Below, piece after piece: positions 17,488 to 25,130 of a DNA stretch of 38,723 bases. Position numbers and translations under genes: made by a program. The first letter of the stretch is position 1; each line of letters starts with the position of its first letter. The notes under the pieces are model-generated. The model was not told the DNA's origin. It ran no database searches and saw only the letters and a program-made list of their open reading frames with translations. Source of the DNA: Thermoguttaceae bacterium (GTDB taxonomy: Bacteria > Planctomycetota > Planctomycetia > Pirellulales > Thermoguttaceae); contig JAFSMO010000053.1 in NCBI GenBank assembly GCA_017447865.1, positions 1 to 38,723 on the forward strand. The letters are read 5' to 3'.

Positions 17488-17985
17488 TCACGAGGCTTTT
17501 TTCCCGCTTAAAAAAATGTCGTACGCCACGGCCTGGCTTCCGGGGTTTTGGATCTGGAGCTGGTTTCGGGAGGTGGTGATGCTCCAGCTCTGCGTCGGGT
17601 TGCAGAGCGTGAAAAAACCGCCCGGCGGGACCAGGAGGTTCAGGTAGCTCGTCGTCACGACGCTCTGGGCCGTGCCGGTGTTCACGATGGAAAGCGGAAG
17701 CGTGGCCGACCGGTTGAAAATGTAAATGGTGCAAAGCGTCGCGAAATTGACCGGAATATTCGTGCCGTAAATGCTCTGGTTCAGGGCGTTCAGGTCGTGC
17801 GTGACGGTGGTCAGGGCCGGGATCGAGGCGTTTTCCAGGTACCAGATCGCGTCCACGCCGGTATTCCCCAGCGCGGAAAAGGCGAGCTGACGCTGGAACG
17901 TCCCCTGCGTCCGGGTGGAAGTACTCGTTCCGGAGTCAAGCCAGTTCCAGCCGATCTCTGAAGTGATGCGGGTTTCAAGAGTCAT
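17488..17985 (-). CDS. Phage structural protein, beta-rich
   Basis: A 165-residue protein rich in Thr, Ser, Asn and alternating hydrophobics, with VVTTSYLNLLVPPGGFFTLCNPTQ and a C-terminal half that looks like a beta-sandwich. Unknown family; a virion surface or neck protein is likely from position. It starts 3 bases after the preceding gene's stop, so translation may be coupled. Confidence 0.6.
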   Translation of the reverse strand: MTLETRITSEIGWNWLDSGTSTSTRTQGTFQRQLAFSALGNTGVDAIWYLENASIPALTTVTHDLNALNQSIYGTNIPVNFATLCTIYIFNRSATLPLSIVNTGTAQSVVTTSYLNLLVPPGGFFTLCNPTQSWSITTSRNQLQIQNPGSQAVAYDIFLSGKKAS

Positions 17986-17987
17986 AA

Positions 17988-18347
17988 TTAATTAAGGATC
18001 CAGTAAAAAAGTTTCAGGGTGATTTTCCAGTGGTTCGAGTCGATGCAGTCCTGCGTGTTGGACTCGACGACGAAATGTTTTTCAGGGCAGAAAATGATTT
18101 CCGCTTCTTCCTGAATCACGTTCGCGGCCGGAAGCGTCTGGACGTGAAATTCGACCGTGGCTTTCCACGTGCGGATCTTCGGGCCGGAATTGGTCAGAGT
18201 GCCGACGGTCGTTTCGGTCGGGTGGATGATCCCGTACGGAAGCGAGTCGCAGACGCTCCGCTGAGTGGAAATATTTTCCAGCGGGATGATGGTCGCAAAG
18301 CCGTCAGCGTCGCGCCAGGCTTCGCGGATTTTTTGGGCGAGGTTCAT
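17988..18347 (-). CDS. Small phage protein, possible tail-terminator or neck type
   Basis: From this ATG the product has 119 residues, starting MNLAQKIREAWRDADGFATIIP and ending in KITLKLFYWILN. The length, the N-terminal helix and the beta-rich remainder resemble tail-terminator or head-closure proteins, but no decisive motif is visible. The start was moved inward from a longer frame because the upstream part runs through a TTTCTGGTTGG-type tandem-repeat spacer. Confidence 0.6.
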   Translation of the reverse strand: MNLAQKIREAWRDADGFATIIPLENISTQRSVCDSLPYGIIHPTETTVGTLTNSGPKIRTWKATVEFHVQTLPAANVIQEEAEIIFCPEKHFVVESNTQDCIDSNHWKITLKLFYWILN

Positions 18348-18348
18348 G

Positions 18349-18378
18349 GTGGTTTTCTGGTTGGTTTCTGGTTGGTGA
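18349..18378. repeat. Short tandem-repeat spacer (11-bp unit)
   Basis: Two to three imperfect copies of GGTTTCTGGTT fill the gap immediately upstream of the 119-residue gene, where a Shine-Dalgarno would be expected. Confidence 0.55.
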
Positions 18379-18981
18379 CTACTTTTCGGCGCAGCCGAAA
18401 CGCACGCACACGGCCCGGGAAATCTCACTCCAGTCTTTGCCTGGGTGGAATTCCTGAACGGTGAAAATGCGTTCGTCGGGCGTGACGAGTCGGTCATGAA
18501 TGGCGAGGCAAACGCGCGGGTCGGCGAAGTGGATCTCCACGCGGGAATCGGTCCCCGAGGGGAGAATTTTGGCCGGGACTCCCGGAACGAGCAAGTGGTA
18601 CGTGGGGGTCGGGACCGCGTACTCGTCGAGCGTCCAGACCGGCCGAAAAACGTCCACCGTCTCGCGCAGGTCGAAGTACTGCATCAGATTCACGGCCGTG
18701 AGTTTCCACTCGCCGCAGCGGTCGAGGTCCTGCACCTGGGTGACGGTCCAGCGTCCGGTTTTTCCCGTCTCGACCCAGTCGCCCGGGAACGGGATCTCGT
18801 CGGGGAGTTCCGACTTGGGAAACCGCCAGACCGCGGTGCATTTTTCGATCCGCGTGCCGGATGGGGAGGCCGATTGGGAATGGACCCGCAGCGCGTGGGG
18901 GATCACGGTGGCGTTGCTCGTTCGGGCGTTGAACCAGGTCAAAGCGACGGTTTGGTCAAAAATGGTGAATGAGTCTTGCAT
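18379..18981 (-). CDS. Phage protein, unknown (200 aa)
   Basis: From the ATG at 18981 the product has 200 residues, beginning MQDSFTIFDQTVALTWFNAR and including FPGDWVETGKTGRWTVTQVQDLD and VFRPVWTLDEYAVPTPTYHLL. It resembles a multi-strand beta protein such as a head-completion or neck protein, without a recognisable signature. The longer frame upstream overlaps the previous gene and is not supported. Confidence 0.58.
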   Translation of the reverse strand: MQDSFTIFDQTVALTWFNARTSNATVIPHALRVHSQSASPSGTRIEKCTAVWRFPKSELPDEIPFPGDWVETGKTGRWTVTQVQDLDRCGEWKLTAVNLMQYFDLRETVDVFRPVWTLDEYAVPTPTYHLLVPGVPAKILPSGTDSRVEIHFADPRVCLAIHDRLVTPDERIFTVQEFHPGKDWSEISRAVCVRFGCAEK

Positions 18982-18998
18982 GGTTTCAGGTTGAAAAA

Positions 18999-19211
18999 TT
19001 AACTTCCCGCGGTGGTTCGGATCTCCACGGGATCGCTGGCGGCGAGCTGGGCGTTGCACCACTCGACGGTGCCCTGGAGCCGGGCCAGGTAGGACTCCCA
19101 CGAGACGGATTGATCTTCAATTTTGTACGACGGTTTGGGGTTTTTCGTCAGCTCGGCGATCATCGCGAGAGTCTGGGAACGAATGGTTTCGATTTGCTGA
19201 GTGTAAGTCAT
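18999..19211 (-). CDS. Small phage protein (70 aa), head-tail region
   Basis: A 70-residue product, MTYTQQIETIRSQTLAMIAEL..., with SVSWESYLARLQGTVEWCNAQLA, probably two helices. Small helical proteins at this position in phage late operons are often head-tail connector accessories; this is inference. No strong Shine-Dalgarno is visible. Confidence 0.58.
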   Translation of the reverse strand: MTYTQQIETIRSQTLAMIAELTKNPKPSYKIEDQSVSWESYLARLQGTVEWCNAQLAASDPVEIRTTAGS

Positions 19212-19237
19212 TTTTTTCGGAGGCGATACTTCGGTGG

Positions 19238-19639
19238 TCAGTGGGTTAAAATCACGAATTTGATCCGGGCGGGCATCCGTCCGGCTTCGCTGAGCTGGAT
19301 CGTGCAGTCGATGCAGTAAAGCCGGCGCGGCTCGGTAAAAAGCGGTTTCTGCGAAACGTCGGGCACCAGCCGGAAATTGTAGCCGAGCGCGTCCGCGTCC
19401 CACGAACTGTCGGTCTGGAGCGAGTCGAAAAAGACGGAATCCAGATCGAGCGAAACGTTCTGGTGGCCTTCGACCGGCGTGGAACGGTCGGGGAAAACCG
19501 GGTCGATGAGCGAAGCGCTGTAGGAAGCGGAAAGGACGTCCTTCCTTTTCAGGACTTCGGAGTAGTCCCCCACCACGCGGGCCAGAAGAACGACCGAGGC
19601 GTTGGTGAAGGCGGTTCCGTAAAAGGTTTTGGCGTGCAT
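19238..19639 (-). CDS. Phage structural protein, unknown (133 aa)
   Basis: The start is taken at MHAKTFYGTAF (19639). The product has SLIDPVFPDRSTPVEGHQNVSLDLDSVFF and RRLYCIDCTIQLSEAGRMPARIKFVILTH, a beta-rich pattern. An in-frame extension upstream passes through a Lys/Glu/Phe-rich low-complexity spacer (19640-19750) and was left out. Family not recognised. Confidence 0.55.
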   Translation of the reverse strand: MHAKTFYGTAFTNASVVLLARVVGDYSEVLKRKDVLSASYSASLIDPVFPDRSTPVEGHQNVSLDLDSVFFDSLQTDSSWDADALGYNFRLVPDVSQKPLFTEPRRLYCIDCTIQLSEAGRMPARIKFVILTH

Positions 19640-19659
19640 TGGAATCGGGGGGTTAAAGG

Positions 19660-19748
19660 GAAAACGAAAAATGAAGGCGAAGAAAGAGCAGAAAGTTTCG
19701 GGTTTCGCGGCTTTCGCGTTTTCCGCTCCTTCTTCGTTTTTCGGCTTC
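19660..19748. repeat. Degenerate inverted repeat spacer
   Basis: GAAAAATGAAGGCGAAG (from about 19668) is matched in inverted orientation, with changes, by the sequence around CTTCTTCGTTTTTCGGCTTC (about 19730-19749). It fills the gap between the 57-aa and 133-aa genes. Confidence 0.4.
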
Positions 19749-19756
19749 ATTCGGTT

Positions 19757-19930
19757 TTACTCTCGGATCTGCGCCTTGACCGCGGTCGGAGCGTGGATTT
19801 GCCCCTTGGGAACGAGGATCAGGCGTTTGTTGAGAGGAATCACGTACGGGGGACTGTATTTCCAGCCGAGGAGCAGACGGAAAAAGTCGAAAAAACCACC
19901 CGGACGCGGGGAATCGGAGGGTTCTGTCAT
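19757..19930 (-). CDS. Small phage protein (57 aa), coupled to upstream gene
   Basis: A short frame starting MTEPSDSPRPGGFFDFFRLL and ending KGQIHAPTAVKAQIRE. Its ATG overlaps the TGA of the preceding structural gene (ATGA), which is strong evidence for a real, translationally coupled gene. The middle part (LLLGWKYSPPYVIPLNKRLILVPKG) could be a short beta hairpin. Family unknown. Confidence 0.6.
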   Translation of the reverse strand: MTEPSDSPRPGGFFDFFRLLLGWKYSPPYVIPLNKRLILVPKGQIHAPTAVKAQIRE

Positions 19931-20853
19931 GTGCCGGAAACTCCTGTAACGGGTTCAGCCTCCGACGAGACGGCAAGCGTGCGGACCGCGTGCTGCGTCG
20001 TTCCGTCGGTGCGGTAGATCGTCCAGTCCGTGCCGTTGACGGCGCTTTGGAGCTGGGCCAGGATCACCGTGCAGAGGGAGAAAAGCGGCGCGGTGCTTTC
20101 CACGTCCGAAATGTCGAAGCCCAAAACGGCCGAGGCGATGGACTCGGTGCTCAGCGTCTTGAGGTCGTCGTACAGGCTCGTGAGCGTCATCGCGCTTCCC
20201 ACTTCAGCGGGCTGAGCCGGGATCAGGTCGGTTTTGGACTGGATCGCGTCGCAGACGGAATCGACGGTCGAAAGGGCGGAAGCCGTGGCCAGGCCGCTCT
20301 GGATCGCCGAGACGGAAGTGGTCGAAACGCTGACCGGTGAGGAAAGCGTACGGGAATTTGCCGCCCAAACGCTCGAAACGATCGCGGAGATCGAGTTGGA
20401 CGCGATTTCCGGAGGGGCGGAAAGCGTGCGGGAACTCGCAGACCAAACGTCCGAAGCGGCCGAGGAGGCGATCGAGGAAACCGACGCGGACGAAACGGAA
20501 ACCGGGTCGGAAAGCGTTCGCGAGGCGGCGGACCAGACGCTGGCGGGAATCCCCGAAACGTCGGCTTTGTACGCGCTCGCATCGTGAAAAACGAACTGGA
20601 CCGGCGGAATGACGACCGACGTGGTCGAGCTGGCGACGGAAAGCGTCACGAGTTCCGCATTCGTCTCTGCCGCGGTCAGAACCAGGGCGTAAACGCCGGC
20701 TCCGACCTCGGATGGAGAGTTGGTCGCCGTCGCGAAAGCCCCGCCGTTGAGCGAGAGTGAGCACGTATGATTCGCGGAATCCCCCGTGACCAGCCCACCC
20801 GTCAGGGAATTCCAGGCGGTGTAAGTGATGGTGGTTGAAGTGTTCTTGAGCAT
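19927..20853 (-). CDS. Phage structural protein with three VW..SRTLS repeats
   Basis: A 308-residue Ser/Thr/Ala/Val-rich protein. Residues 1-90 look like an Ig-like or beta-sandwich domain (YTAWNSLTGG ... VQFVFHDAS). Residues 105-186 hold three tandem repeats of 26-29 residues keyed by VWSAASRTLS (107), VWSASSRTLS (136) and VWAANSRTLS (162), each followed by a Val/Ser-rich strand. The C-terminal part has SALSTVDSVCDAIQSKTD and ends TDGTTQHAVRTL. Repeats of this kind occur in phage fibre-like head or baseplate proteins. It lies directly after the major capsid gene, so a head fibre or decoration role is plausible. Confidence 0.7.
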   Translation of the reverse strand: MLKNTSTTITYTAWNSLTGGLVTGDSANHTCSLSLNGGAFATATNSPSEVGAGVYALVLTAAETNAELVTLSVASSTTSVVIPPVQFVFHDASAYKADVSGIPASVWSAASRTLSDPVSVSSASVSSIASSAASDVWSASSRTLSAPPEIASNSISAIVSSVWAANSRTLSSPVSVSTTSVSAIQSGLATASALSTVDSVCDAIQSKTDLIPAQPAEVGSAMTLTSLYDDLKTLSTESIASAVLGFDISDVESTAPLFSLCTVILAQLQSAVNGTDWTIYRTDGTTQHAVRTLAVSSEAEPVTGVSGT

Positions 20854-20900
20854 AATTAAAATTTGAGGTTTTTAAATTATGAAGTTCGGCGGGATTTTTC

Positions 20901-22073
20901 TCAACCGGTGCAGCAGACGACGCAGCGCGGGTCCAGAATGGCCGGGACGCCGCGTTCGCTCGCCTTGTAACGCACCACGATGTCCTGCGAAAAGCTCGCG
21001 TCGCAAGTGGTCGAGGAGCGGGAAACGGTCAGGCCCCAGTTTTCGATGTACGCAAAAGCGCGCTTGAAATCGCCGATGAACCAGTAATTCGCGGCATTGG
21101 CGGCCGAGACTCCGCTGGCGATCAGGCGGCGGTAGGCGTACGCGCTGCTCTGAACGTCATACGTTCCGAGAATATTCGGAATGGTCGCCTGCGAGTTCCC
21201 GGACCCGATCGCGGTCGTGTAGGTGATGCTTCCCGGGTAGAAAATCTGCGCGGCGGCGAACCGCTTGCCCGGCATGATGAGGACCGTGTTCGGGTTCATC
21301 AGGACCGGGTCGTTCGTCACGTCGTCGCACATCGCGGCGAAAAGCTGCTCCGCGGCGTCCACGTCGGTCCAATCGACCAGTTCGTTTCCGGTCAGTTTGT
21401 TGGTCCACGGGCCGGAATCGGCTGCGGCGTAGTACGTATTGTACGACGTGCCGTTCTTCGAGTACGTGTTGCTCAGGCCGAGGATCACGTCGAGGATCCG
21501 TTTTTCACGGTCTGCGCCGAGTATCTCGCCGACTTCCGACGCGCGTTTGAGCACCAGGCCGGTCTGGTCGAAGAAAATCGCTTCGCGGGTCACCGGGACG
21601 ATGAGGCCGTGCTTCGTGGTCTCCGGCGTGTCGATGTATTCCTCGCCGAAACCCGCGTTCGGGTACTTCATTCCCTCGGCGACTTCCATCGATTCGCCGG
21701 CGGCGATGCGGGTCACGCCCGGGATCCGTTCACGGGAAAGGCGCGACGGAAGGATGCTCACGAGTTTCGAGGCTTTGAACGCTTCCTGCTCGTACGACTC
21801 GCGGATCTTGGAGCCGACGATCCGGCCGGTAATATTCAGGAAGGCGGTGGAATCGACGCCGTCGCTTTCGGTCAGGGCCGTGCCGTTGCACGGGTCGAAG
21901 GTCCGGACCCATTCCAGCCCGTCCGGGACGAGCGCCTCGGCCAGGTCGCGCAGGGAAAAATCTTCCGGCAAAAGCTGGCGGGACTCGATCGCTTCGGTCA
22001 GGTGGGTGGTCGTTTTCTGCAAGCCGTCCAAATCGACGCGGCGTTTCAATTCACGATAATTAATGGTTTTCAT
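20901..22073 (-). CDS. Major capsid protein (HK97-like)
   Basis: A 390-residue protein from MKTINYRELKRRVDL. It has an N-arm (Lys/Arg/Glu-rich, about 1-60), a central region with GVTRIAAGESMEVAEGMKYPNAGFGEEYI and ETTKHGLIVPVTREAIFFDQTG, and a C-terminal part with NPNTVLIMPGKRFAAAQIF and FSQDIVVRYKASERGVPAILDPR. This order matches HK97-fold capsid proteins of the Mu-I/encapsulin-like type. Start chosen for AAAGGA about 10 bases upstream; a 21-residue upstream extension is not needed. It follows the decoration and protease genes in the usual head-operon order. Confidence 0.85.
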   Translation of the reverse strand: MKTINYRELKRRVDLDGLQKTTTHLTEAIESRQLLPEDFSLRDLAEALVPDGLEWVRTFDPCNGTALTESDGVDSTAFLNITGRIVGSKIRESYEQEAFKASKLVSILPSRLSRERIPGVTRIAAGESMEVAEGMKYPNAGFGEEYIDTPETTKHGLIVPVTREAIFFDQTGLVLKRASEVGEILGADREKRILDVILGLSNTYSKNGTSYNTYYAAADSGPWTNKLTGNELVDWTDVDAAEQLFAAMCDDVTNDPVLMNPNTVLIMPGKRFAAAQIFYPGSITYTTAIGSGNSQATIPNILGTYDVQSSAYAYRRLIASGVSAANAANYWFIGDFKRAFAYIENWGLTVSRSSTTCDASFSQDIVVRYKASERGVPAILDPRCVVCCTG

Positions 22074-22132
22074 TCTGAAATTTTCCTTTTGGGTTGAGAA
22101 TTGCGGGTTTCGGGGTGGAAGTGAACGGTTTT

Positions 22133-22630
22133 TCATTCCGTTGTATGCGACGGATCGCTTCCCGCGACGCCGCCCTTGATGATCGTCGAGAGGATCGCGA
22201 CGTAGGCTTTTCCGGCGGGGACGTTTTCCAGGTGGACGATTCGGCCGATGGCGGTTTTGGCGCCGGAGACTTTGATCACCGCGCGGTTCTGGAGGTAAGT
22301 CTCCGCGGCGTTCAGGTCGGCGCTCACGTACGTGCCGAGGACTTCCGTCTCACCGGCCGCAGTGTCGTCGGTGAATTCAAACGTTCCGCACGTCGCGACG
22401 CGGATCGGGCTGGTCGCTCCGGCCGGGCTGGCCTGCATCGCCACGCCGAGGAATTTGGGGGCGAAAGCGGCCTGGGTGCCCGCCAGGTTGGTCGATTTGG
22501 CGAAGCTGGAGGCCGGGAGCGCTTTCCCGGAGTCGAGGTAAAGCAAATCGCCGATTTCAATGACGGTCGCGGAGGCGACGGGCGCGCTGACGGGGCACGT
22601 CTCGCCCCATTTCCAGTTCAGGTGGTTCAT
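22133..22630 (-). CDS. Capsid decoration/cement protein
   Basis: A 165-residue protein with IEIGDLLYLDSGKALPASSF, FLGVAMQASPAGATSPIRVATCGTFEF and RIVHLENVPAGKAYVAILS. This pattern fits the DUF2190-like capsid cement family, small beta-rich proteins that stabilise HK97-type shells. AAAGGA lies 8 bases before the ATG. It sits between the prohead protease and major capsid genes. Confidence 0.75.
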   Translation of the reverse strand: MNHLNWKWGETCPVSAPVASATVIEIGDLLYLDSGKALPASSFAKSTNLAGTQAAFAPKFLGVAMQASPAGATSPIRVATCGTFEFTDDTAAGETEVLGTYVSADLNAAETYLQNRAVIKVSGAKTAIGRIVHLENVPAGKAYVAILSTIIKGGVAGSDPSHTTE

Positions 22631-22673
22631 TAGAATTCCTTTCTTGAGGGGTTTCTGGGAGTTTAGTGGGAAT

Positions 22674-22706
22674 TTTCTGGGAGTTTTCTGGGAGTTTTCT
22701 GGGAGT
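22674..22706. repeat. Three perfect copies of an 11-bp tandem repeat
   Basis: TTTTCTGGGAG occurs three times head to tail, with degenerate copies just before (from 22653). It lies between the prohead protease stop (22723) and the decoration gene start (22630). Confidence 0.85.
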
Positions 22707-22722
22707 GGTTGGAGGTGGACCG

Positions 22723-23439
22723 CTAGTTGCCGCGGATCGTTTTCACGAAATCCTCCGTGCTCATGGGCCGCTCCTTCAGGACGTCCGACGGGGCGCGGGA
22801 GACCGGCTCGGAAACGACTTGCGAGGCGCGCAGGAGTTCCTGAAACTGCCGCCGCAGCGCCGCGAGTTCTTCCTGAAGCGCTTTCAGTTCCGCCTCCTGA
22901 ATGGCGCGTGGCTGAACGTCAGCCGGTTGATTCTGACCCTCGAAAAGCCCGTGCGTGGTCGCAGGGTCCGCCACCAGATCGACGCTCCGGACGGACGTGA
23001 TCTCTTCGACCAGCAGCGTTCCGTCTTTCTGGGGGACGGTCCGGGCCATAATATTATGCGAAAAACCGACGTTTTCCGGGGCGTGCTCCGCGTCCCACTT
23101 CAACTGCTCGGCGAGCGGGTGGCATGGGTTGAAGTGGAAGTCGCCGTAAAGCCCGTCCTTTTCGCGGTACCGGACGTTCTGGATGCTCCCGATCCGGTCC
23201 TGGTAGTCGCGCGGAGCCTGCGGGGACTCCTTCGGGTGGTTCACGTTCACTTTCGCGTTTTCGTAAAGTTTCTGCGCCCGGTTCAGCGCTTCGGGGGCGT
23301 ACTGCCGGCCGTTGAGGGAGGAAAGACCGAGGATCTTCACGCCCCGCAGGACGTTCTGCTCCCGGTCGAGACGCACGTTGGCGTCGGCCCGCGCGTACTC
23401 CAAAAGCGGAGACGGGCGGCGTGGAAAGTTAAAAATCAT
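22723..23439 (-). CDS. Prohead protease fused to scaffold-like coiled coil
   Basis: A 238-residue protein. Residues about 30-165 match the prohead core protease pattern: GVKILGLSSLNGRQYAPEAL, NVNHPK with candidate catalytic His68, GFSHN with candidate Ser127, and ITSVRSVDLVADPATT. Residues about 175-212 form a Glu/Leu/Arg-rich coiled coil (ELKALQEELAALRRQFQELL), as in scaffold tails. The protease cleaves capsid N-arms and scaffold during head maturation. The catalytic residues are inferred by pattern. Confidence 0.8.
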   Translation of the reverse strand: MIFNFPRRPSPLLEYARADANVRLDREQNVLRGVKILGLSSLNGRQYAPEALNRAQKLYENAKVNVNHPKESPQAPRDYQDRIGSIQNVRYREKDGLYGDFHFNPCHPLAEQLKWDAEHAPENVGFSHNIMARTVPQKDGTLLVEEITSVRSVDLVADPATTHGLFEGQNQPADVQPRAIQEAELKALQEELAALRRQFQELLRASQVVSEPVSRAPSDVLKERPMSTEDFVKTIRGN

Positions 23440-23509
23440 GGCTTTTTGAAAATTGAAGGTTTGGGGAAACTCGGATTTCCTGGGGAGTCCAGGACGAGCT
23501 GGGACGGAA

Positions 23510-23695
23510 CTACTTCACGGATTTCTCGATCCCGGACTGGATCGACTGAATGATCCCGTCCTGAACGGTGAAATGTATGCGGGCGATGCCGTGGAAATCG
23601 CGGACCTGAACGTCTGCCAGGATCTCCTGAAGGAGCTTGAAAATCAGTTTGCTCCGGTCCTGATTGGTTGAATTTGACTGCGTGCTTGCTGGCAT
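23510..23695 (-). CDS. Small phage protein (61 aa)
   Basis: MPASTQSNSTNQDRSKLIFK..., with a short helix followed by strand-like DFHGIARIHFTVQDGIIQSI. AGAAAGGAG is a strong Shine-Dalgarno about 7 bases before the ATG. It lies between the portal and prohead protease genes. The family is not recognised. Confidence 0.65.
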   Translation of the reverse strand: MPASTQSNSTNQDRSKLIFKLLQEILADVQVRDFHGIARIHFTVQDGIIQSIQSGIEKSVK

Positions 23696-23798
23696 GGTGA
23701 CTCCTTTCTGAATTTCAGCATTTTAACGAGCTTGGCGAGTTTGTAAATTTTATCTAATTATTGCATTTTGCAAAAATTAGTCCAGTACGGCACAAAAT

Positions 23799-25130
23799 TC
23801 AGGTGGTCTTTTGTACACTACTGTACCTCGCCCGGATCTCGTCGATGCCTATCGCGCCGAGTTCGAAGAGGATCTGGTCGGCCTTCACTTCTTCGAGCCG
23901 GTCGCGGACGGAAAGTTTCGGCGGCACGATGTGGATCCTCACGCCGGTCAGGATCTCGTCGGAGAGTTTTCCGGCCGAGATCCCGTTCAGAAGCACACGC
24001 TTCATCAGGCGGGAGTCTTCACGGATCATTTCGCGCTGAAGCCGCTCGAACATGCGGACGGACGGGCCCTCGGCGATCATCGTGGAGGAGTAGTTGGCGT
24101 TGCTCGCGTCGCTCGTGAGCATGAACTCGGGCATGCAGAGCCGGCTCGCAATGGCCCGCAGTTCGGCCTGGAGGACCAGAATGTAGCGGCTCGCATCGAC
24201 GGCCGCGACGGGGAACTGGTACTCCACGCCCGCCGAAGTGTCGAGGATGGTCCCCGGCGTGTACTGGCGGTAAAAATTCGACCGCTGGGAGGAAAAACTT
24301 CCGTAGTTTCTCGTCTGAAGGTCGGCATTCGACGCAGCAAAATTTTCGATTCCCAGGCGCGAGCCGCCCTGGTGCTTGCGGATGATCGCGATCGCGGACT
24401 GGACCTCCGCCACGACGCTCATGTTGCGCAGGAGTTTCTCGGCCCGGTGGAGGTTTTTCCGGACGGGGTAAAAAACCGGGATCCCCCGCGGGACCGCCGC
24501 GTCCACGTTCGCTTTGCGGTGCTGGATCTCACGCGCCGGCACGAACTGGCCGTTGACCCAGAAAGCCTGGACCGACTCGGCATCGCCGGGAGCCGTTTGG
24601 ACGCCGAAACGCACGGTGCAGCGGTTTGCAGCGCCCGACTTTCCGCGGAGGTTTTTCAGGTTCAGATCGTCCCGGCTGGAGTCTCCGTGACGAACGTCTT
24701 CCGGCGTGAAAACGTCTTCCGGCTCGATGAACCGGACGCGGGTCTGGCCGTCCTGATCGACGAAGAAGCGCAGAAACGCCTCGCCGTCGCGGTCCTTTCG
24801 CCGCAAAATTTCCTGCTGGCGTGCGAACCAGTCGTTTTCAAGGATGAAATCGTCGATCCAGTTCTGGGCGCAGGCGAGATTTCGCGGGGAAATTTCGGAA
24901 CCGGGGGCGGCTTCGACGCTGATCTGGTGGCCGGTTCCAACGACGTAACTGATGCGGTTTTCATGGCCGCAAATCGCGAATTCGTTCGTCAGGGCGAGCT
25001 GGCGGCACGACTGGCGTGCGTCCTCGAGGGACTCTTCCGAGTCGAGCCGGCCCGCGTCGTCGGAGGAATCAAACGGGTTCCAGCGTTCCGCGTCGTCGTA
25101 TAAATATTCATGGGGTGAAACGTACATCAT
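23799..25130 (-). CDS. Phage portal protein
   Basis: A 443-residue protein starting directly after the terminase stop (TGA ATG ATG). It has an acidic N-terminus, then NWIDDFILENDWFARQQEILRRKDRDGEAFLRFF, RFIEPEDVFTPEDV, IQHRKANVDAAVPRGIPVFYPV and PEFMLTSDASNANYSSTMIAEGPSVRMFERLQ, and ends in a helical region. The PRGIPVFYPV and TSDASNANYSS segments are typical of portal proteins of siphovirus type. The portal forms the dodecameric DNA gate and binds the terminase. A second ATG immediately follows the first. Confidence 0.85.
   Translation of the reverse strand: MMYVSPHEYLYDDAERWNPFDSSDDAGRLDSEESLEDARQSCRQLALTNEFAICGHENRISYVVGTGHQISVEAAPGSEISPRNLACAQNWIDDFILENDWFARQQEILRRKDRDGEAFLRFFVDQDGQTRVRFIEPEDVFTPEDVRHGDSSRDDLNLKNLRGKSGAANRCTVRFGVQTAPGDAESVQAFWVNGQFVPAREIQHRKANVDAAVPRGIPVFYPVRKNLHRAEKLLRNMSVVAEVQSAIAIIRKHQGGSRLGIENFAASNADLQTRNYGSFSSQRSNFYRQYTPGTILDTSAGVEYQFPVAAVDASRYILVLQAELRAIASRLCMPEFMLTSDASNANYSSTMIAEGPSVRMFERLQREMIREDSRLMKRVLLNGISAGKLSDEILTGVRIHIVPPKLSVRDRLEEVKADQILFELGAIGIDEIRARYSSVQKTT

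Noticed and set aside
23811..25103. 430-residue plus-strand frame opposite the portal gene
   Set aside because: Shadow of the portal gene; the neighbouring island genes are all on the minus strand.
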